From Novosphingobium sp. HII-3 (GTDB lineage: Bacteria; Pseudomonadota; Alphaproteobacteria; Sphingomonadales; Sphingomonadaceae), in contig NZ_PPSM01000007.1 of the NCBI RefSeq assembly GCF_002916655.1, forward strand, positions 1 through 64,000: DNA of 64,000 bases, given 5' to 3'. The notes under the pieces were generated by a model that made no database searches, was not told where the DNA came from, and worked only from the letters and a program-made list of their open reading frames with translations. Shown here one piece after another: positions 45,760 to 54,039 of this stretch. Within the stretch, counting starts at the first letter, position 1. Each line of letters begins with the position of its first letter. The translations under genes and the position numbers were made by a program.

Positions 45760-45788
45760 GCGCACGGGCGAAGGACGAGGACGTGCGC
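45760..45788 (+). promoter_or_regulatory. Inverted repeat just before the small paralogue's start
   Basis: GCGCACG (45760-45766) and CGTGCGC (45782-45788) frame a 15-base loop containing GAAGGACGAGG, the only purine-rich ribosome-site candidate for ATG 45791. The ribosome site would sit in the loop, next to the start. Confidence 0.4.
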
Positions 45789-45790
45789 GG

Positions 45791-46081
45791 ATGAAGCAGG
45801 ATTGCGCCACCCGGGACTTGCTGGACGAGGCCGGCAAGCTTTGGGCGGAGGCCGGATCGGTGATCGCGATGCGCACGGCACGCATCAATCGCTGCGATGC
45901 CGATGCGGGGACCGAGATGGTTCGCATGGTGACCGAAAAGGTTTGGGCTGGCTGGGAACTCGGCATTGCCTTTGCCATGGGGCAGCTTGGCCACGATCCG
46001 GAGACGGTATGCCGCCATATGGTGTCGCATTACCGCCGCGAGGTCCGCAAGAACCTGCGGCGCCTGTCCGCTAACGATTAA
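45791..46081 (+). CDS. Small conserved protein, paralogue of the 43042-43329 product
   Basis: 96 residues from ATG 45791; an in-frame ATG at 45722 would add 23 residues, but the shorter form aligns with the paralogue. Shared pattern: SVIAMRT, MVRMVTEKVWAG, then HYRREVRKNLRRLSAND. The middle, WELGIAFAMGQLGHDPETV, is moderately hydrophobic and helical. No signal peptide. Function unknown. Its end overlaps the convergent gene at 46078 by 4 bases. Confidence 0.7.
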   Translation: MKQDCATRDLLDEAGKLWAEAGSVIAMRTARINRCDADAGTEMVRMVTEKVWAGWELGIAFAMGQLGHDPETVCRHMVSHYRREVRKNLRRLSAND

Positions 46082-46548
46082 AGGGCGGTTTCGGCCGCGA
46101 GCACGTCCTGCGCTGCATCGGCCGCACGGCTTGCGGCAGCGGTGGCGGCGTCGCCCGCGCCCCCGACCCTGCCTGTCGGGGGCGGAACCGGGCGCGCGGA
46201 TGGCATCGGCTGACTCATCCGCTTCGGCGGCTCCCCGGCATGGTAGGCGAAAGGGCGGTTGTCTTCCGCCGCGGGGCCCGGCTCATAGTCCGGCGCCTCC
46301 AGATCTTCCGGGGAGTAGGCCAGCCCGTCCGCACCGCCTTCGGCCTGAAAAGGCCATTGCGCGGTGCCAAGGACGAAAGCTCCCTCGTCGCTATCAGAAC
46401 CCGCGTCCGGCTGCGCGACCGGCGGAGGGGAGAGGCTCTCTTGCGCATCGGGGAGTCGCGTGATCGCGCCTGTCGTCAACGCGGCGAAGGCGGCACCCGC
46501 AAGCCCGCCGCCCATCAGCAAGAGAACAAATTTGCCCGCAGCCATCAA
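46078..46548 (-). CDS. Hypothetical membrane-anchored protein, Pro-rich
   Basis: 156 residues. An N-terminal hydrophobic helix (KFVLLLMGGGLAGAAFAAL) anchors or exports it. The rest is disordered-looking: acidic in the middle (DAGSDSDEGAF, SPEDLEAPDYEPGP), Pro-rich (MPSARPVPPPTG), and an Ala-rich C-terminal helix (AATAAASRAADAAQDVLAA). No known domain. Probably periplasmic and anchored in the inner membrane. Confidence 0.6.
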   Translation of the reverse strand: MMAAGKFVLLLMGGGLAGAAFAALTTGAITRLPDAQESLSPPPVAQPDAGSDSDEGAFVLGTAQWPFQAEGGADGLAYSPEDLEAPDYEPGPAAEDNRPFAYHAGEPPKRMSQPMPSARPVPPPTGRVGGAGDAATAAASRAADAAQDVLAAETAL

Positions 46549-46612
46549 ATTTCCAAAGGTATGTGCGCCTGAGGCGCTACTTCAACCGCCATCCCTTGTC
46601 AGCGCCCGGCAC

Positions 46613-46650
46613 GAGAAAAAGGCGCCGTCCCGGCGGTGCGGGACGGCGCC
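46613..46650 (-). terminator. Intrinsic terminator for the 46741-47013 gene
   Basis: A perfect 12-bp repeat, GGCGCCGTCCCG (46621-46632) and its complement (46639-46650), with a 6-base loop. AAAAA at 46616-46620 becomes the U tract on the minus-strand transcript. Confidence 0.9.
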
Positions 46651-46740
46651 TGGTTCGGCGCTCAGCGGCTCAGGCGGGGGAGAGGAGGATGCCCGAGCGC
46701 GCGAGCTGCGCGATCAGTTTGCCCGAAACCTGCCCGTTTT

Positions 46741-47013
46741 TTACTGGGCGAGGTTCAGCTTGGCGGCCTCTGCGGTCGTGAACGACACATAGCGGCTGTT
46801 GTAGGTGCCCGATACGCGGCCACCCTTGACGTAGAGACGGAAGGGAACGCCGGCGGAGGTCGTGCCGTTGATCACGGTGACCTTGCCCTTCTGAGCGGTG
46901 GTGTAGGTGTAGTTCACGCCCTCGTGCGAGAACTCACGGCTGTCATCAGCGTGAGCGGCGGCCGGAACGGCGAGAAGAGCGATGGCGGCGGAGGCGAAGA
47001 CAGTCTTGAACAT
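46741..47013 (-). CDS. Small periplasmic protein of unknown function
   Basis: 90 residues with a signal peptide (residues 1-22, AAAHA cleavage). AAGGAT precedes the ATG. The mature 68 residues are strand-rich: REFSHEGVNYTYTTAQKGKVTVINGTTSAGVPFRLYVKGGRVSG-like pattern, ending TTAEAAKLNLAQ. Small proteins of this kind are common in sphingomonads. No enzymatic motif. It has its own terminator, consistent with a monocistronic, well-expressed transcript. Confidence 0.75.
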   Translation of the reverse strand: MFKTVFASAAIALLAVPAAAHADDSREFSHEGVNYTYTTAQKGKVTVINGTTSAGVPFRLYVKGGRVSGTYNSRYVSFTTAEAAKLNLAQ

Positions 47014-47320
47014 GGTGCGATCCTTGCTTTTCGACGAGGCTTGGTTCGCCTCGGGCTGCAGTTATCTTGTGCGGTGCAGCAAAAGCGCAGTTGGCTTAGC
47101 ATCGCAATTTCATTAGCGGTAATCGCTGTTGCATAACACGCAAGCGCATAGAAAGCGCTGGAATCTGATAATGTTGAACGAGAGTTCAGCGCTACGGCGG
47201 CTTGAAAAAGATTAGTTTTCCGGCGTGTGACCCGGGCAGATCAAACGCCGAAGCAGAACTGCATGCGAATCGGCGCACCTTGCGATTGAAGACTCGGCTC
47301 CTCGCTCGTAGGCTCGGGTC
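47014..47320. other. Divergent intergenic region, AT-richer than surroundings
   Basis: About 307 bp between divergent genes (47013 minus, 47321 plus). It is noticeably richer in A/T around 47080-47210 and likely carries promoters for both. I cannot fix a -35/-10 pair or an operator with confidence. Confidence 0.5.
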
Positions 47321-47764
47321 ATGTCGCGGCTAACCTCTCTCACGCTTCCGTCGCTTGCAGGGTTCTTCGCTCTTGCAGCATGTCATTCTGCCACCGACAA
47401 CCTGCCTGGCGATGCCGGCGATCACCGCCCGTGGAATGGCATCAAGCCTGGAGAGATCATTCAGCTTGTCGGTACCGAGCCCTTTTGGGGCGGTACGGTC
47501 GGCGCCGAAGGATTCCGCTACACGACTCCGGAAAACCCGGAAGGCGTCCAAGTGTCCGTCGCGCGCTTCGCGGGGCGCGGGGGCGTGTCCTTCAGCGGCT
47601 CCATCGGCGGGCGCGAGGTGATACTGGCGGTCACGCCGACACGGTGCAGCGATGGGATGTCCGACACCGTCTACCCCTTTGCCGTGACTCTGCAGATGGG
47701 TGAGCAACTACGGCAGGGCTGCGCCTGGACGGATCGCGAGCCCCGCCTTGGTGCGGCGCGCTAG
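47321..47764 (+). CDS. Putative lipoprotein (COG3650-like)
   Basis: 147 residues with a lipoprotein signal (lipobox LAAC, Cys21). The mature part includes GTEPFWGGTVGAEGFRYTTPE and RGGVSFSGSIGGREVILAVTPTRCSDGMSDTVYPFAVTL, resembling COG3650-type membrane proteins in which EPFW and CSDGMSD are conserved. Two further Cys residues (CSDGM and QGCAW) may pair. Localisation in the outer or inner membrane; function unknown. Convergent with osmC (4-base overlap). Confidence 0.75.
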   Translation: MSRLTSLTLPSLAGFFALAACHSATDNLPGDAGDHRPWNGIKPGEIIQLVGTEPFWGGTVGAEGFRYTTPENPEGVQVSVARFAGRGGVSFSGSIGGREVILAVTPTRCSDGMSDTVYPFAVTLQMGEQLRQGCAWTDREPRLGAAR

Positions 47765-48189
47765 CCCTTCAGCGACTTTTCCAGAGTGACTTCGCAGTTG
47801 AACAGCTTGGAGATCGGGCAATTCGCCTTGGCATCGTTCGCTATGCGATCGAACTCGTCCTGTGAGATGCCGGGCACGGCCGCCGAAAGCTTCAGGGCCG
47901 ACTTAGTCACTGCGAAACCGTCACCCTCCTTGTCGAGAGTCACGGTGCATTCGGTGTCCAGGGTCCCGTCAGAGTAACCCGCGCTCGCAAGAGCGAAGCT
48001 GGTGGCCATCGTGAAGCACGCGGAATGGGCGGCGGCGATCAGTTCTTCAGGGTTGGTGCCGGGCACGCCTTCGAAACGGGTGCCAAAGCCATAGGGCTGT
48101 TCCGACAGCACACCGGACCGGGTGGAGATCGAGCCTTTGCCAGACTTGCCGAAGCCGACGTAGCGTGCAGACGCGGTGTTGGTGGTCAT
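47761..48189 (-). CDS. osmC: OsmC-family peroxiredoxin
   Basis: 142 residues from ATG 48189, with AAGGAA upstream. Two redox Cys: HSACFTMATSFAL (about residue 58) and ANCPISKLFNCEV (about 124). GTNPEELIAAAHSACF is the family signature. It reduces organic hydroperoxides with dithiol help; OsmC types are induced by osmotic or stationary-phase stress, Ohr types by peroxides. The sequence fits OsmC better. Confidence 0.92.
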   Translation of the reverse strand: MTTNTASARYVGFGKSGKGSISTRSGVLSEQPYGFGTRFEGVPGTNPEELIAAAHSACFTMATSFALASAGYSDGTLDTECTVTLDKEGDGFAVTKSALKLSAAVPGISQDEFDRIANDAKANCPISKLFNCEVTLEKSLKG

Positions 48190-48531
48190 CGCAGGTTCCT
48201 TTGTTCCAGGGGCAGGGCCGTCCGTCAGGCAACGTCATCCGGGCTGGACGGTTCCTCCACCCTGCCGCCGGAATTTTTGCGCCTGAGCAACTGCGGTGAG
48301 AACTGTCAAACTGCCTTCGCAGTTTTCCCTGAATTTGCACCGTAGAGCTTCGATTCTTCAGCACGTAGCGAGTATCAGTTGAATACAGCTGATCATACTG
48401 CAGTGCGATATTTGCAGCAGTATCAAGCTTCCTCACCAATGACTGCTTCGTGGAACCGTGTCTGCATGTTACGAGTCTCTTCCAGATGACAGACCTGCAG
48501 GACAGGTCTGCACCGGAGAGGAAGAGTCGTC
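48190..48531. other. Divergent intergenic region with two inverted repeats
   Basis: 342 bp between osmC (minus) and the gene at 48532. AAACTGC/GCAGTTT with a 4-base loop lies at 48308-48325, followed by TTCCC. CAGACCTG/CAGGTCTG with a 5-base spacer lies at 48490-48510, about 20 bases before the next start. The second could be an operator or a 5'-UTR hairpin. The region around 48340-48430 is A/T-rich and probably contains promoters. Confidence 0.5.
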
Positions 48532-48864
48532 ATGGAGCGATTCCTGACAGCGTTGCAGGCAGGGCTTGTCCTGCTTGCAATGGCAACGGCCGGGGCGACG
48601 CACGCCAGCGCCGACGTGGCGCCTGCGGAAATGACCGGCGCCTATTTCATGCGCGACACGCTGGTTCTCCGCGCCGACGATCTTGCGTTGATACAGCGCA
48701 AGCCCGCGCTCTATGTGGCCAGCTTCAATGACGACATGGCGACGGTCGCCTATTCGATGGAAGAGGGCCGCATCGTCTACCGGGTCGTGGACGGTGAACT
48801 GAACGGCGCGGTCCGGGCGGAGATCGACCGTGCCCTGGTGCGGCTGCAGCGCAAGGGAGCGTGA
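48532..48864 (+). CDS. Small secreted protein of unknown function
   Basis: 110 residues, ATG 48532 preceded by GAGAGGAAG. Signal peptide of about 26 residues (ATHASA). The rest has EMTGAYFMRDTLVLRADDLAL, RKPALYVASFNDDMATVAYSMEEGRIVYRVVDGE and a basic C-terminal helix. No family recognised. Confidence 0.65.
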   Translation: MERFLTALQAGLVLLAMATAGATHASADVAPAEMTGAYFMRDTLVLRADDLALIQRKPALYVASFNDDMATVAYSMEEGRIVYRVVDGELNGAVRAEIDRALVRLQRKGA

Positions 48865-48982
48865 CACACCCAAACGAGATCATGCCGCGCGCACAAGCGG
48901 CTGGCCGGTTTCGGCCAGAGGCAGGGAGGAGAGAGGCGCGAGGCGCGGTGTAAACGCCGCGCCTTGTCCTGAACTGTTGCGC

Positions 48983-50134
48983 TTAGCCGCGCGTCTTCTG
49001 GCGGATGAGCCGCAGGTAGGTGTCGGCCACAGCCTGATTGATGCTGTCCCAGCTGAATTCCCGTGCGCGCGCGACGCCAGCCTCGCCATGGGCGCGGCGT
49101 AGCGCGGCATCTTCGGCGTAGTTCTTCAGTGCTTCGGCAAACTGGTGGCTCGCTCCCGGTGGGATGAGGCGGCCGGAGACACGGTCGTCCACCAGGCTCT
49201 GGCTGCCGGTTGCGGCGGCCGCCACTACCGGAATGCCGCATGCCATTGCCTCCAGCGTGACGTTGCCGAAGGTTTCGGTCACAGACGGATTGAAAAGCAC
49301 ATCAAGGGAGGCCACGGCCCTGCCCAGGTCAGAGCCGGCCTGGAAGCCAACGAAGGCGCCGCCGGGCAGGCGTTCCTCGAACCACTCTCGGGCGGGGCCT
49401 TGGCCGATCACCAGCACCTTGTGAGGCACGTTGCGCCGGCGAAGCTCGTCAACGGTATCGGAAAAGACGTCGAGGCCCTTTTCCATAACCAGCCGACCGA
49501 GAAAACCGATTACGACTTCGTGGTCCTCGATGCCGTGGCTGCGGCGCCATTCGAGATCCCGGCGGCCCGGGTTGAAGATCTCGTGATCCACACCGCGCGA
49601 CCAGATCGACACATCGTAGTTCATGCGCTGCTCGCGGAGGAGCTGCGCCATGCTTTCCGATGGCGCGACCAGAGCGTCGCAGCGCCGGTAGAACCGGCGC
49701 AAGATGGCTTCTACCACGGGTTCGCCCCAAGCCATGTTGTAGTAGCGCAGATAAGTTTCGAACCGCGTGTGGACGGAGGCGAGAACCGGAAGGTTCTGGC
49801 GCCGCGCCCAGGATACGGCCTGATGGCCGACCGGATCCGGCGAGGAGACGTGGACCACGTTCGGCTTGAAGGCAGCAAGATCGCGGCGCGCCCTGCCGGA
49901 AATGGAGAACGGGAACCGGTATTCCGGCCGTCCCGGAATTGCGAAGGCGCGCACGCCGATCAGTTGCCCAGTGGGTTCGAAAGCCGGACGCGCCACGGTG
50001 GGAGCGTAGACGCGCACGTCCGCGCCTTGACGAAGAAGAAAGCCGACGAGACGGTTAAGGGCCTGGTTGGCTCCATCGCGAACGTAGTTGTAGTTGCCTG
50101 AAAAGAGGGCAATGCGCAGATCTGCGGTATTCAT
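48983..50134 (-). CDS. Glycosyltransferase family 4 protein
   Basis: 383 residues, GT-B fold. N-terminal LRIALFSGNYNYVRDGANQALNRLVGFLLRQGADVRVYAP; acceptor-domain segment VVHVSSPDPVGHQAVSWARR and VHTRFETYLRYYNMAWGEP; nucleotide-sugar domain IGFLGRLVMEKGLDVF and TETFGNVTLEAMACGIPVVA, containing the EX7E motif. It resembles GDP-mannose- or UDP-sugar-dependent transferases acting on lipids or polysaccharides. A role in glycolipid synthesis is possible; substrate unproven. Confidence 0.9.
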   Translation of the reverse strand: MNTADLRIALFSGNYNYVRDGANQALNRLVGFLLRQGADVRVYAPTVARPAFEPTGQLIGVRAFAIPGRPEYRFPFSISGRARRDLAAFKPNVVHVSSPDPVGHQAVSWARRQNLPVLASVHTRFETYLRYYNMAWGEPVVEAILRRFYRRCDALVAPSESMAQLLREQRMNYDVSIWSRGVDHEIFNPGRRDLEWRRSHGIEDHEVVIGFLGRLVMEKGLDVFSDTVDELRRRNVPHKVLVIGQGPAREWFEERLPGGAFVGFQAGSDLGRAVASLDVLFNPSVTETFGNVTLEAMACGIPVVAAAATGSQSLVDDRVSGRLIPPGASHQFAEALKNYAEDAALRRAHGEAGVARAREFSWDSINQAVADTYLRLIRQKTRG

Positions 50135-50257
50135 GGTGAGGCGCCCATAGCCGCCTCAGTCCCGCTTGGCGAGGGTGGTTCAGATGGGCCGGTGGATCAC
50201 CGCCACGGGAGGGCGCAGCGCTTGCACCTGCTGCCCATGGCGGTATTCCGATCAGCC

Positions 50258-50731
50258 TCAGCGGCGACGGTCGTACCGATCCCGTCCACGGCCGTCCCAG
50301 CGGTCCCGACCGCGATTTGCGCGACGATCATCCCGCCAGTGCCGGCTGCGGTTCCAGTCGCGGCGATCGCCTCCGCGCCAGCCGGGGCGGTTCCATTGCG
50401 AATAGTACCGATCGTAGTAACGGTCCCGGTAGTAGCGGTTCGGCGCGTTGTCGTAGTAGTAATAGTAGCCGGGGCGATCACGCACCCGCACGTAGCGGCG
50501 TGAACCCCAGCGGTCGCGGTCGTAGTAATACCGGTCGTCCCGATCCGCGAGCGCGGCTCCGAGCGCGAGGCCGATGACACCGGCGCCGATGGCGATGGCG
50601 GCCGTGTTGTCGCCGCGGTCGTAGTAGCGGTCCTGCGCCTGGGCCGGAGAGGCCGTCATCACGACGGATGCAGCCACGGCCGCGCCGAGCGCCAGTTTCT
50701 TGGCGATGGATTTCAGTAGATTAGTACTCAT
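50258..50731 (-). CDS. Secreted Tyr/Arg/Asp-rich low-complexity protein
   Basis: 157 residues. Signal peptide (1-32, ASPAQAQ). A short hydrophobic glycine-zipper-like helix follows (AAIAIGAGVIGLALGAALA). The rest is dominated by Tyr, Arg and Asp in YYDR/RDRY runs. Such proteins are common in alphaproteobacteria and are probably envelope-associated; function unknown. Codon use is normal and the frame is open, so I treat it as real. Confidence 0.7.
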   Translation of the reverse strand: MSTNLLKSIAKKLALGAAVAASVVMTASPAQAQDRYYDRGDNTAAIAIGAGVIGLALGAALADRDDRYYYDRDRWGSRRYVRVRDRPGYYYYYDNAPNRYYRDRYYDRYYSQWNRPGWRGGDRRDWNRSRHWRDDRRANRGRDRWDGRGRDRYDRRR

Positions 50732-51168
50732 GACTTGCGTCTCCCTTTCCGAGCCAACCGGGTAACGGCGGTTGCGGTGGGCACGTCGATAAGCTTTTGA
50801 ACCAGAAGGACTGAACTGCGGGTGAACCCGTCACGGCTCGATAGGACGCGGCGCAAGGCGCTGGTCGCGCTCGCCGTCCCGTTCGTCGTCGCCGGCAACA
50901 TTTCGTCACGTCAGGGCCAAAACCTTGTCATTCGACAGCCCCACTCTGAAGCGCTCCGGTCGTTGCTCGGCAAAACCGCAGGCTATGGCTGCCTTCCGCC
51001 GTTTGCTCCGGCCGGATCTCTCATGCCCTTTCAGTGGCCGGCGCCAAGCCGTGCTACTGAGAGAGATTTTCCGCCGCGCGGTTTCCCTGACCGCGCGGTT
51101 CCTCTATATGCCAGCAGAGTTTGTTCACGATGACGGCCGCACCACTTCATAGAAATTCGCAAGAAACG
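50732..51168. other. Intergenic region with direct repeats upstream of a two-component system
   Basis: 437 bp. An ORF of 103 codons at 50822-51133 shows no domain and is probably not coding. Two copies of CCGCGCGGTT (51074-51083 and 51091-51100), 17 bp apart, lie before CTCTATATG and the regulator's start. Because each CCGCGCGG is a palindrome, the pair can also form a hairpin. Direct repeats of this size suit an OmpR-type regulator, so autoregulation is possible. Confidence 0.45.
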
Positions 51169-51897
51169 ATGTCCACGCCCCCCACTATTCTGCTCGTCGA
51201 GGATGATGGAGCGTTGCGCACGCTTACGGCGCGGGCCCTGCGTCAGAGCGGGTTCAATGTGCTCACCGCTGCGACGGGCGCGGAAATGTGGGTGACGCTG
51301 CGGGAGACCGCAGTCAATCTCGTGGTGCTCGATATCATGCTTCCCGGGACCAGCGGCTTCGACCTGTTCCGCCGCTTGCGCCGCGAAAGCGATGTTCCGA
51401 TCATCTTCATCAGTGCACGAGGAAGCGAGGAAGATCGCGTCCTTGGCCTTGAACTGGGCGCGGACGATTATTTGGCCAAGCCATTCAGCACGCGCGAACT
51501 GGCGGCCCGGGTCAGCGCCGTCCTGCGTCGGGGGGGAGGGCTTGATTCATCGACGGAGCCGGCCGCCGATACGCGCAGCCCCGACATGATCCAGTTCGAC
51601 GGATGGCAGGTGTCCATCGCCCGGCGCGAGCTTCGGTCACCCAGTGGCGCGATCGTGGACCTTACCGGCGCCGAATTCGATCTGCTGTCCACCTTTCTCG
51701 GCTACCCCCAGCGCGTTCTGGGACGCGAGCGGCTCATGGAACTCTCGCGCTCCCGCATCGGCGACAGTTCGGACCGTTCCATCGACGTTCTGGTAAGCCG
51801 CCTGCGCCGCAAGCTGCAGGCGGAAGGCGCCGAGCCGCCGATCGTGACTGTTCGGGGTGTCGGCTACATGTTCAAGGCCGAAGTGATCCGCAACTGA
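51169..51897 (+). CDS. OmpR-family response regulator
   Basis: 242 residues from ATG 51169; ATG 51130 and TTG 51121 are in-frame alternatives. Complete receiver: acidic pair Asp12/Asp13, phospho-acceptor Asp55 (LVVLDIMLPG), Ser82 and Lys104 (YLAKPF). The winged-helix output domain ends with SIDVLVSRLRRKLQ and VTVRGVGYMFKAEV. It is a DNA-binding regulator partnered with the kinase gene that starts within its stop codon. Confidence 0.93.
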   Translation: MSTPPTILLVEDDGALRTLTARALRQSGFNVLTAATGAEMWVTLRETAVNLVVLDIMLPGTSGFDLFRRLRRESDVPIIFISARGSEEDRVLGLELGADDYLAKPFSTRELAARVSAVLRRGGGLDSSTEPAADTRSPDMIQFDGWQVSIARRELRSPSGAIVDLTGAEFDLLSTFLGYPQRVLGRERLMELSRSRIGDSSDRSIDVLVSRLRRKLQAEGAEPPIVTVRGVGYMFKAEVIRN

Positions 51898-53222
51898 TGG
51901 CAGGCAGGCTTGTCGCTCGATTCAGGCGCCTGGGCCTGCCTGAGCGACTGCTGGCCGTGCTGTTGCTCGTCGTTCTGGTCGATTTCGCCGCCAACTCCTT
52001 TCTTTTCGACCGGGTGAACTCGTTCGTCCTGCGCCGTGACGATGCGGAAAGGATTGCGGAGAACCTCGTGCTGGCGCGGCGAACACTGCAGCGGGCCCCG
52101 ATGGCGGAGCGCACCGATCTGGCCGGGGTGCTGAGTACCCAGCGTTTCAAGCTGAAGTGGTCGGCCCCGGCCGCTCGCCGTCGATCGGCCCTCGGCTTGT
52201 CCAACCTGCGCGAGCAGGTGCTGGAAATTGCCCCCGAACTGGCGCTTGCCGATCTCGAACTCCATCTCGAGGGGGTTCCGGGCAAAGGCAATATCGGCGG
52301 TTCCATGCGCCTGTCCGACAACAGCTTCGTGGAGTTTCGGACGTATGCGAACGCCGCGTGGAAGCTGACCGCAAGTCGCGTGATCAGGCTGGCGCTGCCC
52401 ACGCTGCTCCTCTTGGCTCTGGCCTGGGTCCTGGTGCGCACGACGCTGAAGCCGCTGCGCACGCTTATTGCAGCTACGCGCCACCTTGGCTCCGGTCCGC
52501 CTCGTCTGGTGCCGGAACGTGGGCCGGATGAATTGCGGGAGCTGATCCGCGCGCTGAACGAGATGCAGCAGCGCATCCATCAATCCCTCATCGATCGAAC
52601 CCAGACAATGCTGGCGATCGGACACGACCTGAAAACGCCTTTGGCCCGGATGCGGCTTCGGCTCGATGACGACAGCGTCGACCCGGAAGTTCGCGACGGC
52701 CTCAACAAGGATATCGAGGAGATGCGCATGCTCCTCGATTCGATCCAGGCCTATGTCGAGAGCGATGGCCGGTCGATCCCCGTAGCCCGCATCGACATAG
52801 CGGTGATGGCCGAAACCCTGGTCGATACAGCCGCCGACCATGGTGCGGACGCGACGTATTCGGGGCCGTCGAACCTGGAGATCAGCGTAAGGCCGGTGCC
52901 CATACGGCGGGCGCTCTCCAATCTCATCGAGAACGCCCTCCACTACGGCGGCAATGTCCGGGTGCGCGTGAGGCGCGACGGCGGGGCGGTCGAGATCGTC
53001 GTGGAAGACGACGGTCCCGGTATCCCGGACGACAGGATCGCCGATGCCCTTCAGCCTTTCGTCAGGCTGGACACGGCGCGTGCGCGCGACACGGCGGGCA
53101 TGGGGCTCGGCCTGCCGATCGTCAGCAAGGCGGTCCGCTCCGAAAACGGGACACTCGACCTGCGCAATCGTGCCGAAGGCGGGCTGCGTGCGACGATCCG
53201 CCTGCCGCTAGAGCAAGGTTGA
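51897..53222 (+). CDS. Sensor histidine kinase
   Basis: 441 residues; the ATG overlaps the regulator's TGA. Two membrane helices (about 16-35 and 163-183) flank a periplasmic sensor loop of about 125 residues. HAMP domain (about 185-235) follows, then the H-box LAIGHDLKTPLARMRL (His near 242), N-box NLIENALHYGG, G1 VEDDGPGIPDD and G2 GMGLGLPIV. The sensor loop has no recognisable domain. EnvZ-like architecture. The downstream carbonic anhydrase/SulP pair could be a target, but only position suggests this. Confidence 0.93.
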   Translation: MAGRLVARFRRLGLPERLLAVLLLVVLVDFAANSFLFDRVNSFVLRRDDAERIAENLVLARRTLQRAPMAERTDLAGVLSTQRFKLKWSAPAARRRSALGLSNLREQVLEIAPELALADLELHLEGVPGKGNIGGSMRLSDNSFVEFRTYANAAWKLTASRVIRLALPTLLLLALAWVLVRTTLKPLRTLIAATRHLGSGPPRLVPERGPDELRELIRALNEMQQRIHQSLIDRTQTMLAIGHDLKTPLARMRLRLDDDSVDPEVRDGLNKDIEEMRMLLDSIQAYVESDGRSIPVARIDIAVMAETLVDTAADHGADATYSGPSNLEISVRPVPIRRALSNLIENALHYGGNVRVRVRRDGGAVEIVVEDDGPGIPDDRIADALQPFVRLDTARARDTAGMGLGLPIVSKAVRSENGTLDLRNRAEGGLRATIRLPLEQG

Positions 53223-53349
53223 GCCGCGCTGCAGCGCAGCAAGACTTCGTAACAACGCCGCATGAATGCCGAAAATCAGGACACCTAACTTTTCACATTA
53301 AGTCGCGGTGCGTGCGCCGACGGCAGTGGATAACAGAAAGGTGTTCAGC

Positions 53350-54039
53350 ATGAACGAACTCATCGGTCGCGTCTTCAACTTCGAGAAGACACTTTTTCCA
53401 GCCAGCAGCGAGCTCTTCAACAAGCTCACCACGCACGGCCAGTCGCCCAAGGCGCTGATGATCTCCTGCGCCGATTCGCGCATCGTGCCCGAGCAGATCA
53501 TGCAGGCGGATCCCGGTGACCTGTTCGTCTGCCGCAACGCCGGCAACATCGTGCCGCCCTACGCCACGCAAAACGGCGGCGTCACATCCACGGTCGAGTA
53601 TGCCGTGGCGGCGCTGGGCGTGCGCGACATCATCGTCTGCGGTCACTCGGACTGCGGTGCGATGAAGGCCCTCTCTGATCCCACGGGTCTCGAAGCGATG
53701 CCCAACGTCGCCGCATGGCTGAAGCACGGCGCGGCCGCCGCGCACATCGTCAGCACCTGCCATTCCGAACTGGACGGCAAGGAGCGCGTTCGTGCGATCA
53801 CGCTTGAAAACATCATCGCGCAGATCAACCACCTGCGCACTCACCCGTCCGTCGCTGCCGCCATCGCCCGCGGCGAGATGACGCTGCATGGCTGGATGGT
53901 CGATATTCATGCCGGGCAGGTGCTGGGTCTCAACGGCGAAACCGGCGAGTTCGTTGTTCTGCGCGAGGACCGCGACCTGCCGGTTGCCCTGCCGGCACGT
54001 GCCCGCATCGCCACCGAATACGCCGAGGCGGCTGAATGA
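53350..54039 (+). CDS. Beta-class carbonic anhydrase
   Basis: 229 residues from ATG 53350, preceded by AAAGG. Zinc ligands Cys40, His99 and Cys102 (SCADSR and CGHSDCG motifs), with the Asp42-Arg44 dyad. CRNAGNIVPP is typical of the beta class. It interconverts CO2 and bicarbonate. The stop overlaps the SulP start by 4 bases, so the two are coupled and probably act together on bicarbonate. Confidence 0.95.
   Translation: MNELIGRVFNFEKTLFPASSELFNKLTTHGQSPKALMISCADSRIVPEQIMQADPGDLFVCRNAGNIVPPYATQNGGVTSTVEYAVAALGVRDIIVCGHSDCGAMKALSDPTGLEAMPNVAAWLKHGAAAAHIVSTCHSELDGKERVRAITLENIIAQINHLRTHPSVAAAIARGEMTLHGWMVDIHAGQVLGLNGETGEFVVLREDRDLPVALPARARIATEYAEAAE

Noticed and set aside
50822..51133. 103-codon open frame before the response regulator
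   Set aside because: No domain or signal peptide, spans repeat elements, and fits better as leader DNA.
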